Shown: piece by piece, positions 33,699-42,553 of the stretch
How the letters are laid out: each line of letters starts with the position of its first letter
How positions within the stretch are numbered: the first letter of the stretch is position 1
From: Enterovibrio paralichthyis
GTDB lineage: Bacteria; Pseudomonadota; Gammaproteobacteria; Enterobacterales; Vibrionaceae
DNA length: 64,000 bases
Direction of reading: 5' to 3'
Assembly: GCF_019209835.1 (NCBI RefSeq)
Contig: NZ_JAHUTS010000001.1
Coordinates: 248,001 to 312,000 of the forward strand
Notes under the pieces: generated by a model
What the model was told of the DNA's origin: nothing
What the model saw: the letters and a program-made list of their open reading frames with translations, nothing else
The model's database searches: none
Made by a program: the position numbers and the translations under genes

Positions 33699-34792
33699 TT
33701 ACGCTCTCGTTTGATATCTCTCTGGACAGTTTTTCGCTTCACCTTGATGAGACACTTCCTGCTTCGGGGATCACTGCGGTATTCGGTCGTTCCGGCGCCG
33801 GTAAAACGTCTCTGATAAACGCGGTGAGTGGCTTAATTACTCCACGACAGGGCCGTATTTCATTGGGGGAGAAAGCCCTTTTTGACAGTGAACAACAGGT
33901 TAACCTTCCGCCTGAAAAACGCAGGGTAGGCTATGTGTTTCAGGATGCACGTCTTTTCCCTCATATGACCGTAGAGAAGAACCTGCGTTATGGAGAAAAG
34001 CGAAACCAGCCTTCAGTTTTCAAAGAAATCGTCGCTTTGCTTGATATCGAAACTTTACTGACCCGGTATCCGAGGGATCTCTCCGGCGGCGAAAAACAAC
34101 GGGTTGCGATTGGCCGGGCTCTGATGGCGGCACCTGAACTGCTCATCATGGATGAACCTACCGCATCTTTGGATGCACCACGCCGACAGGAATTGATTTC
34201 GTATCTGTTGCTTTTGGTTGAGAAGCTCAAAGTTCCGGTGCTCTATGTCAGCCACAGCCTGGATGAGATCCTACAGCTCGCTGATAACATGCTGATCCTT
34301 GACCGCGGTCATGTAGTCGCAAACGGCCCTATTCATGAAGTGTGGGGTTCTGAGCCCATGAGGCCGTGGCTTAGCGCAAAAGAGCAAAGTATGCTGGTAA
34401 TGGCGACAGTGGTGGGGCATCACGAAAACTATGCGATGACCCAACTGGATCTCGAAGGACGGCCACTTTGGGTGCAGCGGGTTCAGGCTGAAAAGGGAGC
34501 GCGAATGCGTTTACGCATTTTCGCCAATGATATTTCCATTGTTAAAACCAAGCCGACTGATTCGAGTATTCGAAACGTAATCCCAGCGGAAATTGCCGAC
34601 GTCATGCAGTGTGACAGTGGGAATGGTGAGGCGGGTTATTGCCAGCTTGCACTGAAAATCGGTCAGCAAACTCTGTTGGCAAATATTACCCAATGGGCTG
34701 CTGATGAGCTCTCGTTGTCGCAGGGGCAGCGTGTATATGCGCAGCTCAAAGGCGTTAGCGTCGCAAAGGGTGATTCAGCCCCGACGCACTAA
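33695..34792 (+). CDS. modC: Molybdate ABC transporter ATP-binding protein
   Basis: Cytosolic ATPase of the molybdate importer, 365 aa. Walker A 'FGRSGAGKTSLIN', signature 'LSGGEKQRVAIGRAL' and Walker B 'LLIMDEPTASLD' are intact. The C-terminal ~75 residues form a TOBE/Mop-type domain ('RMRLRIFANDISIV') that senses intracellular oxyanion in some ModC proteins. Start ATG 33695 overlaps modB. The next molybdenum-related genes begin 2.3 kb further on. Confidence 0.95.
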   Translation: MITLSFDISLDSFSLHLDETLPASGITAVFGRSGAGKTSLINAVSGLITPRQGRISLGEKALFDSEQQVNLPPEKRRVGYVFQDARLFPHMTVEKNLRYGEKRNQPSVFKEIVALLDIETLLTRYPRDLSGGEKQRVAIGRALMAAPELLIMDEPTASLDAPRRQELISYLLLLVEKLKVPVLYVSHSLDEILQLADNMLILDRGHVVANGPIHEVWGSEPMRPWLSAKEQSMLVMATVVGHHENYAMTQLDLEGRPLWVQRVQAEKGARMRLRIFANDISIVKTKPTDSSIRNVIPAEIADVMQCDSGNGEAGYCQLALKIGQQTLLANITQWAADELSLSQGQRVYAQLKGVSVAKGDSAPTH

Positions 34793-34969
34793 CGATTCCT
34801 GACAAATCTTTTGGAGACTTTGGGCTAATTTCCAGTAGAATCTGCCGATACCGCACAGCGTATAAACACAATATGATGCGGGATAGTAGAGAAAAGATAT
34901 AACCATTTCCCTTCGAAGCTTTGACATCTATTTTGGATCGACGTCGTTGGGAGTGTTCTAGGAGGATTA

Positions 34970-35401
34970 ATGTTTGCATGGCTAACTAGCTTGTTCAGAA
35001 AAGAGACCCTGAAATCAACGGATTGGGTTAAAAAGCTCATGCAAGCCAACCGCTCTGGTAGCTACAATAAGTACCGCGAATACTACGATAAGCATGTCGC
35101 CCGTATTCATAGCGCTTACCATACAGACTTTCAGCGATTTGAGCGGTTCGCTGTACAGACGTACAAAAAGAATGATCAGCGCGCATTTATGGCTATTAAA
35201 ACAGCCATGTACGCACAAAAATTAGGGCAGGTTAAGGTAGCAGCCTGTTTGACAGCGTCAGTGATTAATTACAACAAAACGCTGGTGGCAGATAAGAAAC
35301 TGCAGATCCATCCAAAGCTACAGCGTGCAGCAAAGACATTGCACAAGCAGATCATTGAAGCGCATGCGAATGCAAAACTGAAATCCAAAGAAAAAGCCTG
35401 A
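34970..35401 (+). CDS. Basic helical protein of unknown function
   Basis: I do not recognise this family. The 143-residue product is rich in Lys, Arg, Tyr and Ala, lacks a signal peptide or membrane helix, and looks entirely alpha-helical ('YNKYREYYDKHVARIHSAYH', 'RAAKTLHKQIIEAHANAKLK'). AGGAGG lies directly before ATG 34970. It is a single gene with its own terminator between modC and a convergent chemoreceptor gene. The charge suggests nucleic-acid or membrane-surface binding, which is a guess. Confidence 0.75.
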   Translation: MFAWLTSLFRKETLKSTDWVKKLMQANRSGSYNKYREYYDKHVARIHSAYHTDFQRFERFAVQTYKKNDQRAFMAIKTAMYAQKLGQVKVAACLTASVINYNKTLVADKKLQIHPKLQRAAKTLHKQIIEAHANAKLKSKEKA

Positions 35402-35417
35402 TAAATCAGGCTTTTTT
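35391..35417. terminator. Bidirectional terminator
   Basis: Stem gcctga (35396-35401) and tcaggc (35406-35411), loop taaa, A tract before and T6 after; overlaps the stop codon of the preceding gene. Confidence 0.85.
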
Positions 35418-35443
35418 ATGCTTATGACTTATTGAAAACAGGG

Positions 35444-36526
35444 CTAAGCTGCGCTTTCACCAATCAGTCGTTCAAGCGCGTCAGTCACGCGGATACTGCC
35501 TTCTTCCATTGAATTGAGGCATTCAACCATGGTGCGGAAATCACCGCGTGTGCCTGCTTCAAGTGCCTGGCGGCCTGATTCATGCACTTGTTTATGCGGG
35601 TTATCAATAGCATTAAACGACGGCATGGCTTTGAATTGTTTTGCACCATCCCCTTCGAAATACCATTTACCAAGGCGACACTCGGTGTGTCGGTTAACCG
35701 TCTGGTGGAATTCGCCGTTGCTGACATATTTGTAAACCATGCTTTTCCACACGGCGTGGTCGAGTTTCACCGTGTTGAGGAACGAAGAAACCACGGCGTT
35801 TTGAATGACGCGCTGCATGGATTTTGATTTTTCCACCACCTGAACCACAACTGCTTCGATTTGTGTGGACGATGCTGATACTTCTTCTGCGCCTTTCTGG
35901 CTCTCTTCAACCAGTTTTTCGATATCAGTATTCTGGTTGATAACCTTCTTCACCAACCCTTCAATCTGGCTACTTGCTTCACCCGCTTTGCTCGCCAGTT
36001 GGCGTACTTCATCGGCAACAACCGCAAAACCCCGACCTGCTTCGCCCGCGCGTGCGGCTTCAATGGCGGCATTCAACGCAAGAAGGTTGGTCTGCTCAGA
36101 AATTTCCTGAACGGCTGCGACAAAGCGGTTGATCTGTGTGGTGGTCTGGGTGAGCTCTGCAACGGCTGAACGGTTGCGTTGCGATTCTTGTGTGATGCGG
36201 TCGGCGCGGTTGGCAAGGTTTTGGATAGCGCTCAGGGTCTGAGCGAACATATCGTCCAGTTCTACCAGTTCCTCTTTTTCTGTGACGAGGGTGTTTGCAT
36301 TTGCTAGTAGTCCTTCACGGATGGCTTCAAGCATGGCCGAGCCTTTCTGCTGACAGCGACTGGTTTCAGTCAAATCGACGATTCGACTTTCCAATTCCGC
36401 GATGAATGCATCCTTTTCCTGGAGTTGCATTTCTACTGCAGAAAGACGCTCACTATAGCCGGCCTCAAGTTCAGCTATTTTCGCGTTAAACTCACTTTCT
36501 TTTTTTTTGTTGTTCCAGAACGCCAT
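35444..36526 (-). CDS. Soluble chemoreceptor with zinc-binding CZB domain
   Basis: Methyl-accepting chemotaxis-type protein, 360 aa, without membrane segments. Residues 1-60 are a coiled coil, then a signalling domain with the MCP hairpin tip 'EISEQTNLLALNAAIEAARAGE', and a C-terminal CZB domain: 'KLDHAVWKSMVYKYV', 'HTECRLGKWYFEGDG' and 'PHKQVHESG' supply the conserved His-Cys-His-His zinc ligands. CZB receptors sense zinc or hypochlorous acid through that cysteine. A cytosolic receptor of the TlpD type is the best description. Confidence 0.93.
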   Translation of the reverse strand: MAFWNNKKKESEFNAKIAELEAGYSERLSAVEMQLQEKDAFIAELESRIVDLTETSRCQQKGSAMLEAIREGLLANANTLVTEKEELVELDDMFAQTLSAIQNLANRADRITQESQRNRSAVAELTQTTTQINRFVAAVQEISEQTNLLALNAAIEAARAGEAGRGFAVVADEVRQLASKAGEASSQIEGLVKKVINQNTDIEKLVEESQKGAEEVSASSTQIEAVVVQVVEKSKSMQRVIQNAVVSSFLNTVKLDHAVWKSMVYKYVSNGEFHQTVNRHTECRLGKWYFEGDGAKQFKAMPSFNAIDNPHKQVHESGRQALEAGTRGDFRTMVECLNSMEEGSIRVTDALERLIGESAA

Positions 36527-36735
36527 TTTGTATCCTTTAGTCCCTAAAAAGCCGCCCTATAAGCGTAGCAGGGAATTGTTGACATATTTTAATAATCATC
36601 CGAGATGTATATTTAGCGTAACAGGTTGATTATCCGCCAGTTAGTTTGGGAGCCACTCATCATGAGCTGTATAGCCGTTACTCTGAAACATGGCTTGTTT
36701 CGAAAAGGAAAGATACACAGAGTAAACGTTGATTT

Positions 36736-37001
36736 TATACCCAAACGACCTGAAGATGCGCGCATTCAGAGGTCATAAATGCGTTCAATTCGAGGCAAAT
36801 TTTACGAGGAATAGTCGTTCTATTTCCGTGGAATTTAACGAAGAAGTGGGCGCATTGATGGCCTCCCTTCGGGCGAGTTGACTGACGCCATGCTCTTTGT
36901 TGTTCCTTTTTGATGGAGGTGGCTACACCTACAAAGGAACGCCGCGATCACAACGACAGTCAATCTCGCTGAATCCTGCATCTTCAGGTTGTTTGGGTAT
37001 A
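36736..37001. mobile_element. MITE-like 266-bp element with terminal inverted repeats
   Basis: Left end tatacccaaacgacctgaag and right end cttcaggttgtttgggtata are inverted repeats of about 24-25 bp with one mismatch. The interior has no ORF but contains a strong hairpin, gttccttt (36902-36909) with aaaggaac (36933-36940), enclosing aggtg/cacct. Related partial copies lie at 9189-9249, 10546-10593 and 46081-46180. No transposase is present in the window and I see no clear target-site duplication. It sits in the gap between the chemoreceptor and MocA-like genes. Confidence 0.75.
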
Positions 37002-37107
37002 TGTCCCATAACTAGCGGCATTTTTGCAGGTTTCTTTAGTGATAAGGTAGTTATTAACGCATCTGACACTCATAATTCTGAACTGAGATTGTTTTAAACT
37101 ATTTGCA

Positions 37108-37716
37108 CTACCACAGGGATGCCATGTTGTTGATGTAGTGCACATAACATTCAAGGTCAGCGGGGGTGTCGATATCAATGTTGCATTGGTCAATGTCTAC
37201 AGCCGTTATCTTGTATCTTTCATCGCTGAGCAGATGTTTGGCTCCGGAATCCCCACTAAGTCGCTGGAGTGCTCCAAACATTGATTTTCCGGCAATAGCG
37301 GGCACACCGACAGAGTCCCGGTACTGACAACAAACGGCATCTACTGAATGCTCGCTAAATACTTTCCACAGCAACGCGACATTGTCTGCGCTGACAGCAG
37401 GTTGATCTGCCAACATAAACAACAGGGCATCATACTGCGAAGACAGCTGCTTCGTGACCTTAGCGATGACACTTCCTATTCCCTCGTCCCACGTATCCTC
37501 GTGGAGCAGCGTCACTGGCCAGTTATAGCGCTCTTTTGCCTCAGACAGTGTTTCATGCCAGTAGCCGGTCACCACAAATACATGGGGCGTCACGCTGAGC
37601 GCAGCCTTGATAGGGAAGCTGATTAAAGGGGTATCGTTGACCGGTGCCAACATTTTGCAAGACTGAAATCGGGATGCGCGGCCAGCAGCTAATATAACCG
37701 CAGCAATATTTGTCAT
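37108..37716 (-). CDS. MocA-like nucleotidyltransferase (molybdenum cofactor cytidylyltransferase type)
   Basis: Predicted enzyme that attaches CMP (or a related nucleotide) to molybdopterin for xanthine-dehydrogenase-type enzymes, 202 aa. 'VILAAGRASRFQSCKML' is the LAAGxSxRxxxxK nucleotide-binding loop and 'LFMLADQPAVS' the metal-binding strand. The start is ATG 37714-37716, overlapping the xdhC-like stop; a longer frame to 37773 lies inside that gene. It is the last gene of a four-gene Mo-hydroxylase operon. Confidence 0.9.
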   Translation of the reverse strand: MTNIAAVILAAGRASRFQSCKMLAPVNDTPLISFPIKAALSVTPHVFVVTGYWHETLSEAKERYNWPVTLLHEDTWDEGIGSVIAKVTKQLSSQYDALLFMLADQPAVSADNVALLWKVFSEHSVDAVCCQYRDSVGVPAIAGKSMFGALQRLSGDSGAKHLLSDERYKITAVDIDQCNIDIDTPADLECYVHYINNMASLW

Positions 37717-38744
37717 TCTTTCACTATTCCACTCAATGATTTGGCGCTTGCTTCGTTTAAATACGCCATACATTCAGAGAGAATAGAAAGTGCGATGCCT
37801 TCTGGCAATGCTGCACCTAATTTTAGTCCTGCAGGTCCCGCAAGTTGGTACGAAAGTCTCTCTTCTGAAAGTGTTACGGCTTCCAGCACTTCGAATTTCC
37901 GGTGAACTGGTCCCAACAGCGCTGCATACTGAATTCGCGTGCCATTAAGCGCTTCAATGGCGGCCGAATCCAAGGACACACTGTGCGTCATCACAACTGC
38001 TGCATTCACGTTCTGTGAATTGCAGTAATTGGCCAGTGTTCCGGCAGGCTCGCGCAAAATTGTATCAACATTCATGAAGTAGTCGCGCCGGGCATTGGCG
38101 GGGCGGGGATCCCAAAGTGTTACCCGCCAACCGAGGCGGTGTGCGATGTCGCAAACCGGGCGCGCATCGAAACCCCCACCGCAGACGAGTAAATGAACAG
38201 GAGGTTGGAGGTAAGTTTTCAGCCAGACTGCGCCTCCTTCATCAATCTTTTCTCCGATAGTATGAGTGTCGGCAAGGTAGAGTGAGGGGGCTGAGCCTGG
38301 AATGAAATGGGCGGTTTCCTGACCTGTTGGTGTCAATGATTGATAGTAGTGGCCAGATTGATTCCGGGACAGATGCAGAAATACCTTATCCAATGCCAGA
38401 TACTGGTTTGACGATGACAGGGGTTGCAGCAGGATGTGTACTTTTCCGCCGCAGCCAATACCAAGCTGAAAGGTCAGGTCATCTTCATCCTGCGCATCAT
38501 ATACCAGTTCACAACGCTTGCCGGTTGCCATCACTTTTCGGGCATGGCGTTGAAGGTCCGATTCCAGACAACCGCCACTCAGCATGCCCAACTGATGACC
38601 GTTGCTGCTAAAGAGCATCATCGCGCCGGCTTTCCTGTAACAAGGGCCTTCGGTTTGAAAGACAGTGCCGAGCACCCACTCGGCACTGTCTTTTTCCTCA
38701 AACCAGACTTTCAACAAATGTAAAAGGTGATTGCTCATTGACAC
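37713..38744 (-). CDS. XdhC/CoxI-family molybdenum cofactor insertion protein
   Basis: Chaperone that binds molybdenum cofactor, promotes its sulfuration and inserts it into Mo-hydroxylases. The 343-residue protein has the N-terminal XdhC block 'LGMLSGGCLESDLQRHA' and a C-terminal Rossmann-like domain 'LLVCGGGFDARPVCDIAHRLG'. It lies between the large-subunit gene and the MocA-like gene on the same strand and overlaps the latter by four bases, so its partner is probably the neighbouring hydroxylase. Confidence 0.92.
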   Translation of the reverse strand: MSMSNHLLHLLKVWFEEKDSAEWVLGTVFQTEGPCYRKAGAMMLFSSNGHQLGMLSGGCLESDLQRHARKVMATGKRCELVYDAQDEDDLTFQLGIGCGGKVHILLQPLSSSNQYLALDKVFLHLSRNQSGHYYQSLTPTGQETAHFIPGSAPSLYLADTHTIGEKIDEGGAVWLKTYLQPPVHLLVCGGGFDARPVCDIAHRLGWRVTLWDPRPANARRDYFMNVDTILREPAGTLANYCNSQNVNAAVVMTHSVSLDSAAIEALNGTRIQYAALLGPVHRKFEVLEAVTLSEERLSYQLAGPAGLKLGAALPEGIALSILSECMAYLNEASAKSLSGIVKE

Positions 38745-38766
38745 CGTTTCCTTTTCCGCTCGAGTA

Positions 38767-40965
38767 TCAGGATAACTTCATGGGTAGTTCATAGATGCGT
38801 TTACCCACTGCAGCAAACACGGCATTGGCCACTGCCGGTGCAATCGGTGGGACGCCTGGCTCACCAACACCCGTGGGTGCCTCGGCGGAAGGGACGATAT
38901 ACACCTCAATTTCCGGCATCTGTTGTTCGCGCAGAACCAGATAGTCATGGAAGTTGGATTGAACGGTTCCGCCGTCCTTTAAGGTGATCTCGCTAAGCAG
39001 GGCGGGTGAGAGCCCAAAACCTATGCCGCCTTGCATCTGAGCCTTGATGATGTCGGGGTTGACGGCAACCCCACAGTCGACGGCGCATACCACTTTATCG
39101 ACAGAGATTTGGCCATTCTCAACGGACACTTCCACCACTTGCGCCACATAGCTTCGGAAAGACTCATGGACGGCAACGCCCCGGCCTTTCCCTTCAGGCA
39201 GTGGAGAGCCCCAACCGGCTTTTTCTGCCGCAAGGTTAAGCACACCCAGATGGCGGGGGTGGTTTTTCAGTAAATTACGACGAAGTTCTACCGGATCTTT
39301 CCCTGCTTGATGCGCCAGTTCGTCGAAGAAAGTTTCTGTTGAGAAAGCAGTGTGGGTATGGCCGACAGAGCGCCACCATAAAACGGGAACCGGCAAGGTA
39401 ACCGTATGAAGTTGCACAGACAGGTTTGGAATCGCGTAGGGAAGGGTTGCTGCGCCCTCAACCGACGTAGAGTCAACACCGTCTTTGACCATAAAGGGTT
39501 CGAAAGCGGTACCTGCAGCAATTGACTGACCCACAATCCGTTGCTCCCAGGCTTCAATGTTGCCCTCTTTGTCCAATGAGCCGCGTATTTTATGGACATA
39601 CATAGGGCGGTAGTACCCTGCGCGCATGTCATCTTCGCGGGTCCAAAGCATTTTGATTGGCACGCCGGGCATTGCTTTTGCGATAGTGGCTGCCTCGACA
39701 ACATAATCAGAATGTGAATTGGCGCGACGGCCAAAACTGCCACCTGCAAACAGGGTATTGATAGCCACATTTTCCGGTGGGATCCCCAGTACAGCGGCGA
39801 CTGACATTTGGTCGATGGTCTGCAGTTGAGAGCCGTACCAAAGCTCCGCGCGGTCTCCCTCGGCCAGAATGACGCAGTTCATCGGCTCCAAAGGGGCATG
39901 GGCAAGATAAGGGAAATAGTATGTGGCCTCGATGACACCCTCAGCGTTTTCCAAAACGGCAGGTGCATCGCCATCATTTCTTGCGGGTAGCCCAGGTTTT
40001 TCGGTCAGTGCTGTGTATTCCTGTTTGAGCGTTTCGGTGCTTTTGTTGAATGCGGAACGATCCCATTCGATCTCCAATTTGTCCCGCGCTGTTTTTGCGC
40101 TCCAGAAGTCTTTGGCGATGACTGCAACACCGGTCGGGAGTTGAACGACGTTCACCACGCCGGGCGATTGTTTGGCGGCAGTGGCATCGAACGATTTTAC
40201 TTTGGCACCAAAGGCAGGAGGATGGGCGACCAACGCAGTTAACATGCCTTCCAGTTGCACGTCGATAGTAAACGTCGCTGTCCCATTGCTTTTGCCTTTG
40301 TCTTTTCTTGTGGTTCCGGTCTTGCCGATCAGAGTGAATTGCTCAGGCGTTTTTAAAACCACCTGTTCGTCAGAAGGGACGGGCTGCAACGCGGCAATTT
40401 CGGCCACTTCACCATAGTTGGCGCTTTTGCCGGATTGATGGCTCAGTGTGCTGTTACTTGCAACAATCTCGTCAACAGGAACCTGCCAGATCTTGGCCGC
40501 GGCCCCAACCAACATGGCCTTCGCTTTCGCACCGGCAATTCGCATTTGCATGAATGAATTGGCGATGGTGGTGCTTCCGCCTGTACCCTGAACTGTGCCA
40601 AACAAAAGGTTATTGTAAAGATTGGCGTTCGCAGGTGCGGCTTGGGTAGTCACCAGGCTCCATTCAGCATCCAGCTCGTCTGCCGCAATGGTCGCTAGAC
40701 CCGTTGTGACACCTTGTCCCATGTCCAGATGTTTAATCATGATGGTGACCGTGTTATCCGCGTTGACTCGGATAAACGCATTGGGCTCGAAGGGCACGCC
40801 GGACGTTTCCTTTTCACCTGCTGCCATTGTTGGCAAGTGGATGCCCAATGTTAATCCTGCACCTGCGCCCGTCATCAGTTTGATGAAACCACGTCTTGAA
40901 GTGCCGGATTCTGGTTGTGAAACGTTTAGGGACTTGGGGTCGAAATCTTTGAGAAAATCACGCAT
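38767..40965 (-). CDS. Molybdopterin-binding large subunit of an aldehyde/isoquinoline-type oxidoreductase
   Basis: IorB-like catalytic subunit, 732 aa. The N-terminus has a twin-arginine signal 'SRRGFIKLMTGAGAGLTLG' (TAT), so the folded enzyme is probably exported to the periplasm. Molybdopterin-binding segments include 'GTVQGTGGSTTIANSF', 'FAGGSFGRRANSHSD' and the C-terminal 'GVGEPGVPPIAPAVANA' with the catalytic Glu. Start ATG 40963-40965 has AGGAG at seven bases. It overlaps the small-subunit gene by eight bases. Substrate (aldehyde, N-heterocycle) cannot be told from sequence. Confidence 0.92.
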   Translation of the reverse strand: MRDFLKDFDPKSLNVSQPESGTSRRGFIKLMTGAGAGLTLGIHLPTMAAGEKETSGVPFEPNAFIRVNADNTVTIMIKHLDMGQGVTTGLATIAADELDAEWSLVTTQAAPANANLYNNLLFGTVQGTGGSTTIANSFMQMRIAGAKAKAMLVGAAAKIWQVPVDEIVASNSTLSHQSGKSANYGEVAEIAALQPVPSDEQVVLKTPEQFTLIGKTGTTRKDKGKSNGTATFTIDVQLEGMLTALVAHPPAFGAKVKSFDATAAKQSPGVVNVVQLPTGVAVIAKDFWSAKTARDKLEIEWDRSAFNKSTETLKQEYTALTEKPGLPARNDGDAPAVLENAEGVIEATYYFPYLAHAPLEPMNCVILAEGDRAELWYGSQLQTIDQMSVAAVLGIPPENVAINTLFAGGSFGRRANSHSDYVVEAATIAKAMPGVPIKMLWTREDDMRAGYYRPMYVHKIRGSLDKEGNIEAWEQRIVGQSIAAGTAFEPFMVKDGVDSTSVEGAATLPYAIPNLSVQLHTVTLPVPVLWWRSVGHTHTAFSTETFFDELAHQAGKDPVELRRNLLKNHPRHLGVLNLAAEKAGWGSPLPEGKGRGVAVHESFRSYVAQVVEVSVENGQISVDKVVCAVDCGVAVNPDIIKAQMQGGIGFGLSPALLSEITLKDGGTVQSNFHDYLVLREQQMPEIEVYIVPSAEAPTGVGEPGVPPIAPAVANAVFAAVGKRIYELPMKLS

Positions 40966-41431
40966 GGCTTTCTCCTTTGAGGTCATCTGCCGCTTCTTTA
41001 ATCGCATTGCGGATTTTCACATAGGTTGCACAACGGCAAATGTTGCCGCCCATGGCAGCATCGATATCAGCATCAGAAGGTGAAGTGTTATTTGCCAGAA
41101 GCGCGCTTGCAGCCATGATCTGCCCCGATTGGCAGTAGCCACACTGAGGAACCTGCAGTTTTTCCCAGGCTGTCTGAACCGCTTTTGCTTCTTTCGTTGT
41201 GATGCCTTCAATGGTTGTTATCTTTTGCCCCGCGACGGCGGATACCGGTGTCACACATGCGCGGATTGGCTGGCCATGCATCTGAACGGTACAGGCGCCG
41301 CATAGTGCTTGCCCACAACCAAACTTGGTGCCAGTCATTTTCAGGGTGTCCCTTAATACCCAAAGCAAGGGAGTCTCTGGTGGAACATCCAGCTTGTAAT
41401 CTTTTCCGTTGATCGTGACGGATACGCTCAT
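40958..41431 (-). CDS. [2Fe-2S] small subunit of the Mo oxidoreductase
   Basis: IorA-like electron-transfer subunit, 157 aa. The plant-type ferredoxin site 'GCGQALCGACTVQMHG' (with a fourth Cys in 'RACVTP') and the second cluster 'CGYCQSGQIMAA' with 'NICRCATY' are complete. It has no export signal and would travel with the TAT-exported large subunit. The start is ATG 41429-41431 (AGGAG upstream). First gene of the operon, divergent from the AraC regulator. Confidence 0.94.
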   Translation of the reverse strand: MSVSVTINGKDYKLDVPPETPLLWVLRDTLKMTGTKFGCGQALCGACTVQMHGQPIRACVTPVSAVAGQKITTIEGITTKEAKAVQTAWEKLQVPQCGYCQSGQIMAASALLANNTSPSDADIDAAMGGNICRCATYVKIRNAIKEAADDLKGESHA

Positions 41432-41520
41432 GCTTGTCTCCTTTCTGGGTTTGCGCACGTTAAGTGCCCAAAACTGTTTGGTAACTATGGCGTGAATCCG
41501 GTGTTGATGTTATCCAGATG

Positions 41521-41576
41521 TTCCTAAAGGCATGCCTAAAACTCCGGAATTTAACTGTTAGGAAAAGAAATTTAGG
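41521..41576. promoter_or_regulatory. Repeated CCTAAA motifs between the Mo-hydroxylase operon and araC-type gene
   Basis: cctaaa occurs at 41523-41528 and 41535-41540 (12-bp spacing), and its reverse complement tttagg at 41571-41576; ttcctaa (41521-41527) and ttaggaa (41558-41564) are also inverted. Such repeated half-sites fit binding by the divergently encoded AraC protein; inference only. Confidence 0.45.
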
Positions 41577-41618
41577 TGTTTAGTGTCATAATTCTACGGA
41601 TGGGATCAGGAGACGGTT

Positions 41619-42506
41619 ATGGACATAACGCGGAAGTTGGCAAGTCAAGTGTTTGAAAGATTGGGGGTAAACGGTGTTTATCCGACAACCATAGAAGGCC
41701 TGAAACTCTATGCCAGCGAAACGGATGTTCCGACTATGCCAATAGTGCTACAGCCGACTATCTGTTTTGTGCTTCAAGGGCAAAAGCGGATCACTAGCGG
41801 TCAGCAAAGCTACGTTTATAACTCTGGAAGCTATCTGATTAACTCTGTCACACGGCCGGTGGAAGCATCAGTGTTTGATGTGAGCGAATCTCATCCGTAC
41901 TTGGGGCTGAGTCTGACCGTGGATCAGCAGACGGTGGGTCAGTTGATGATGGAGATGACACAATGGCAGAAGGATAAGCCCCACCCGCAACAGGATGTTC
42001 TAACCCAATCGACGCCATTAACCGAGAGCATTACCCATATTCTTTATCGGCTTCTAAGCACCCTTAACAACGCCATGGATCAGCAGATTCTCTCTGCGTC
42101 AATCTGTCGTGAACTTTACTATGAAGTGCTCAAAGGCCCCTGTGGCGGCTTACTAAGAAATTCTGTGATTAACCATGCGGGTGCGAACCGGATAGCCCCT
42201 GTTGTGCACTATATCGAGCAGCATTTCGAGCAGGATCTGGACATTCAATCTATTGCGGGTGTGGCGGGAATGAGTGCATCGACGCTTCATGAGCATTTTA
42301 AGCAAGTTACGACGGTATCCCCAATGCAGTATGTGAAATCCCTGCGGCTGCACAAGGCAAGGTCCATGCTGTCATCCGGATTTAAAATTGCGGAAGTGTG
42401 TTACGGGGTAGGGTATAGCAGCCCTTCGCAGTTCAGCCGCGAATTCAAACGTTTCTTCGGCTTCACTCCGTCTGAAGCTAAAAACCTGACGGCTTCAATG
42501 GAATGA
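41619..42506 (+). CDS. AraC-family transcriptional regulator
   Basis: DNA-binding regulator, 295 aa. The N-terminal half is an AraC_N-type (PF06719-like) ligand domain containing 'PTICFVLQGQKRI' and 'YLGLSLTVD'. The C-terminal ~100 residues hold the two helix-turn-helix motifs: 'SIAGVAGMSASTLHEHFKQV' and 'IAEVCYGVGYSSPSQFSREF'. Divergent from the Mo-hydroxylase operon with CCTAAA repeats between, so local control of that operon is likely. The effector may be an aldehyde or alcohol, as for related regulators; unproven. Confidence 0.92.
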   Translation: MDITRKLASQVFERLGVNGVYPTTIEGLKLYASETDVPTMPIVLQPTICFVLQGQKRITSGQQSYVYNSGSYLINSVTRPVEASVFDVSESHPYLGLSLTVDQQTVGQLMMEMTQWQKDKPHPQQDVLTQSTPLTESITHILYRLLSTLNNAMDQQILSASICRELYYEVLKGPCGGLLRNSVINHAGANRIAPVVHYIEQHFEQDLDIQSIAGVAGMSASTLHEHFKQVTTVSPMQYVKSLRLHKARSMLSSGFKIAEVCYGVGYSSPSQFSREFKRFFGFTPSEAKNLTASME

Positions 42507-42509
42507 AAA

Positions 42510-42536
42510 AGGCGGGTTGATTGCCCGCCCTCTGTT
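42510..42536 (+). terminator. Weak terminator after the AraC-type gene
   Basis: ggcggg (42511-42516) pairs with cccgcc (42524-42529), followed by ctctgttt. A tract precedes it. Confidence 0.5.
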
Positions 42537-42553
42537 TAACTGACTCTGCCGCG

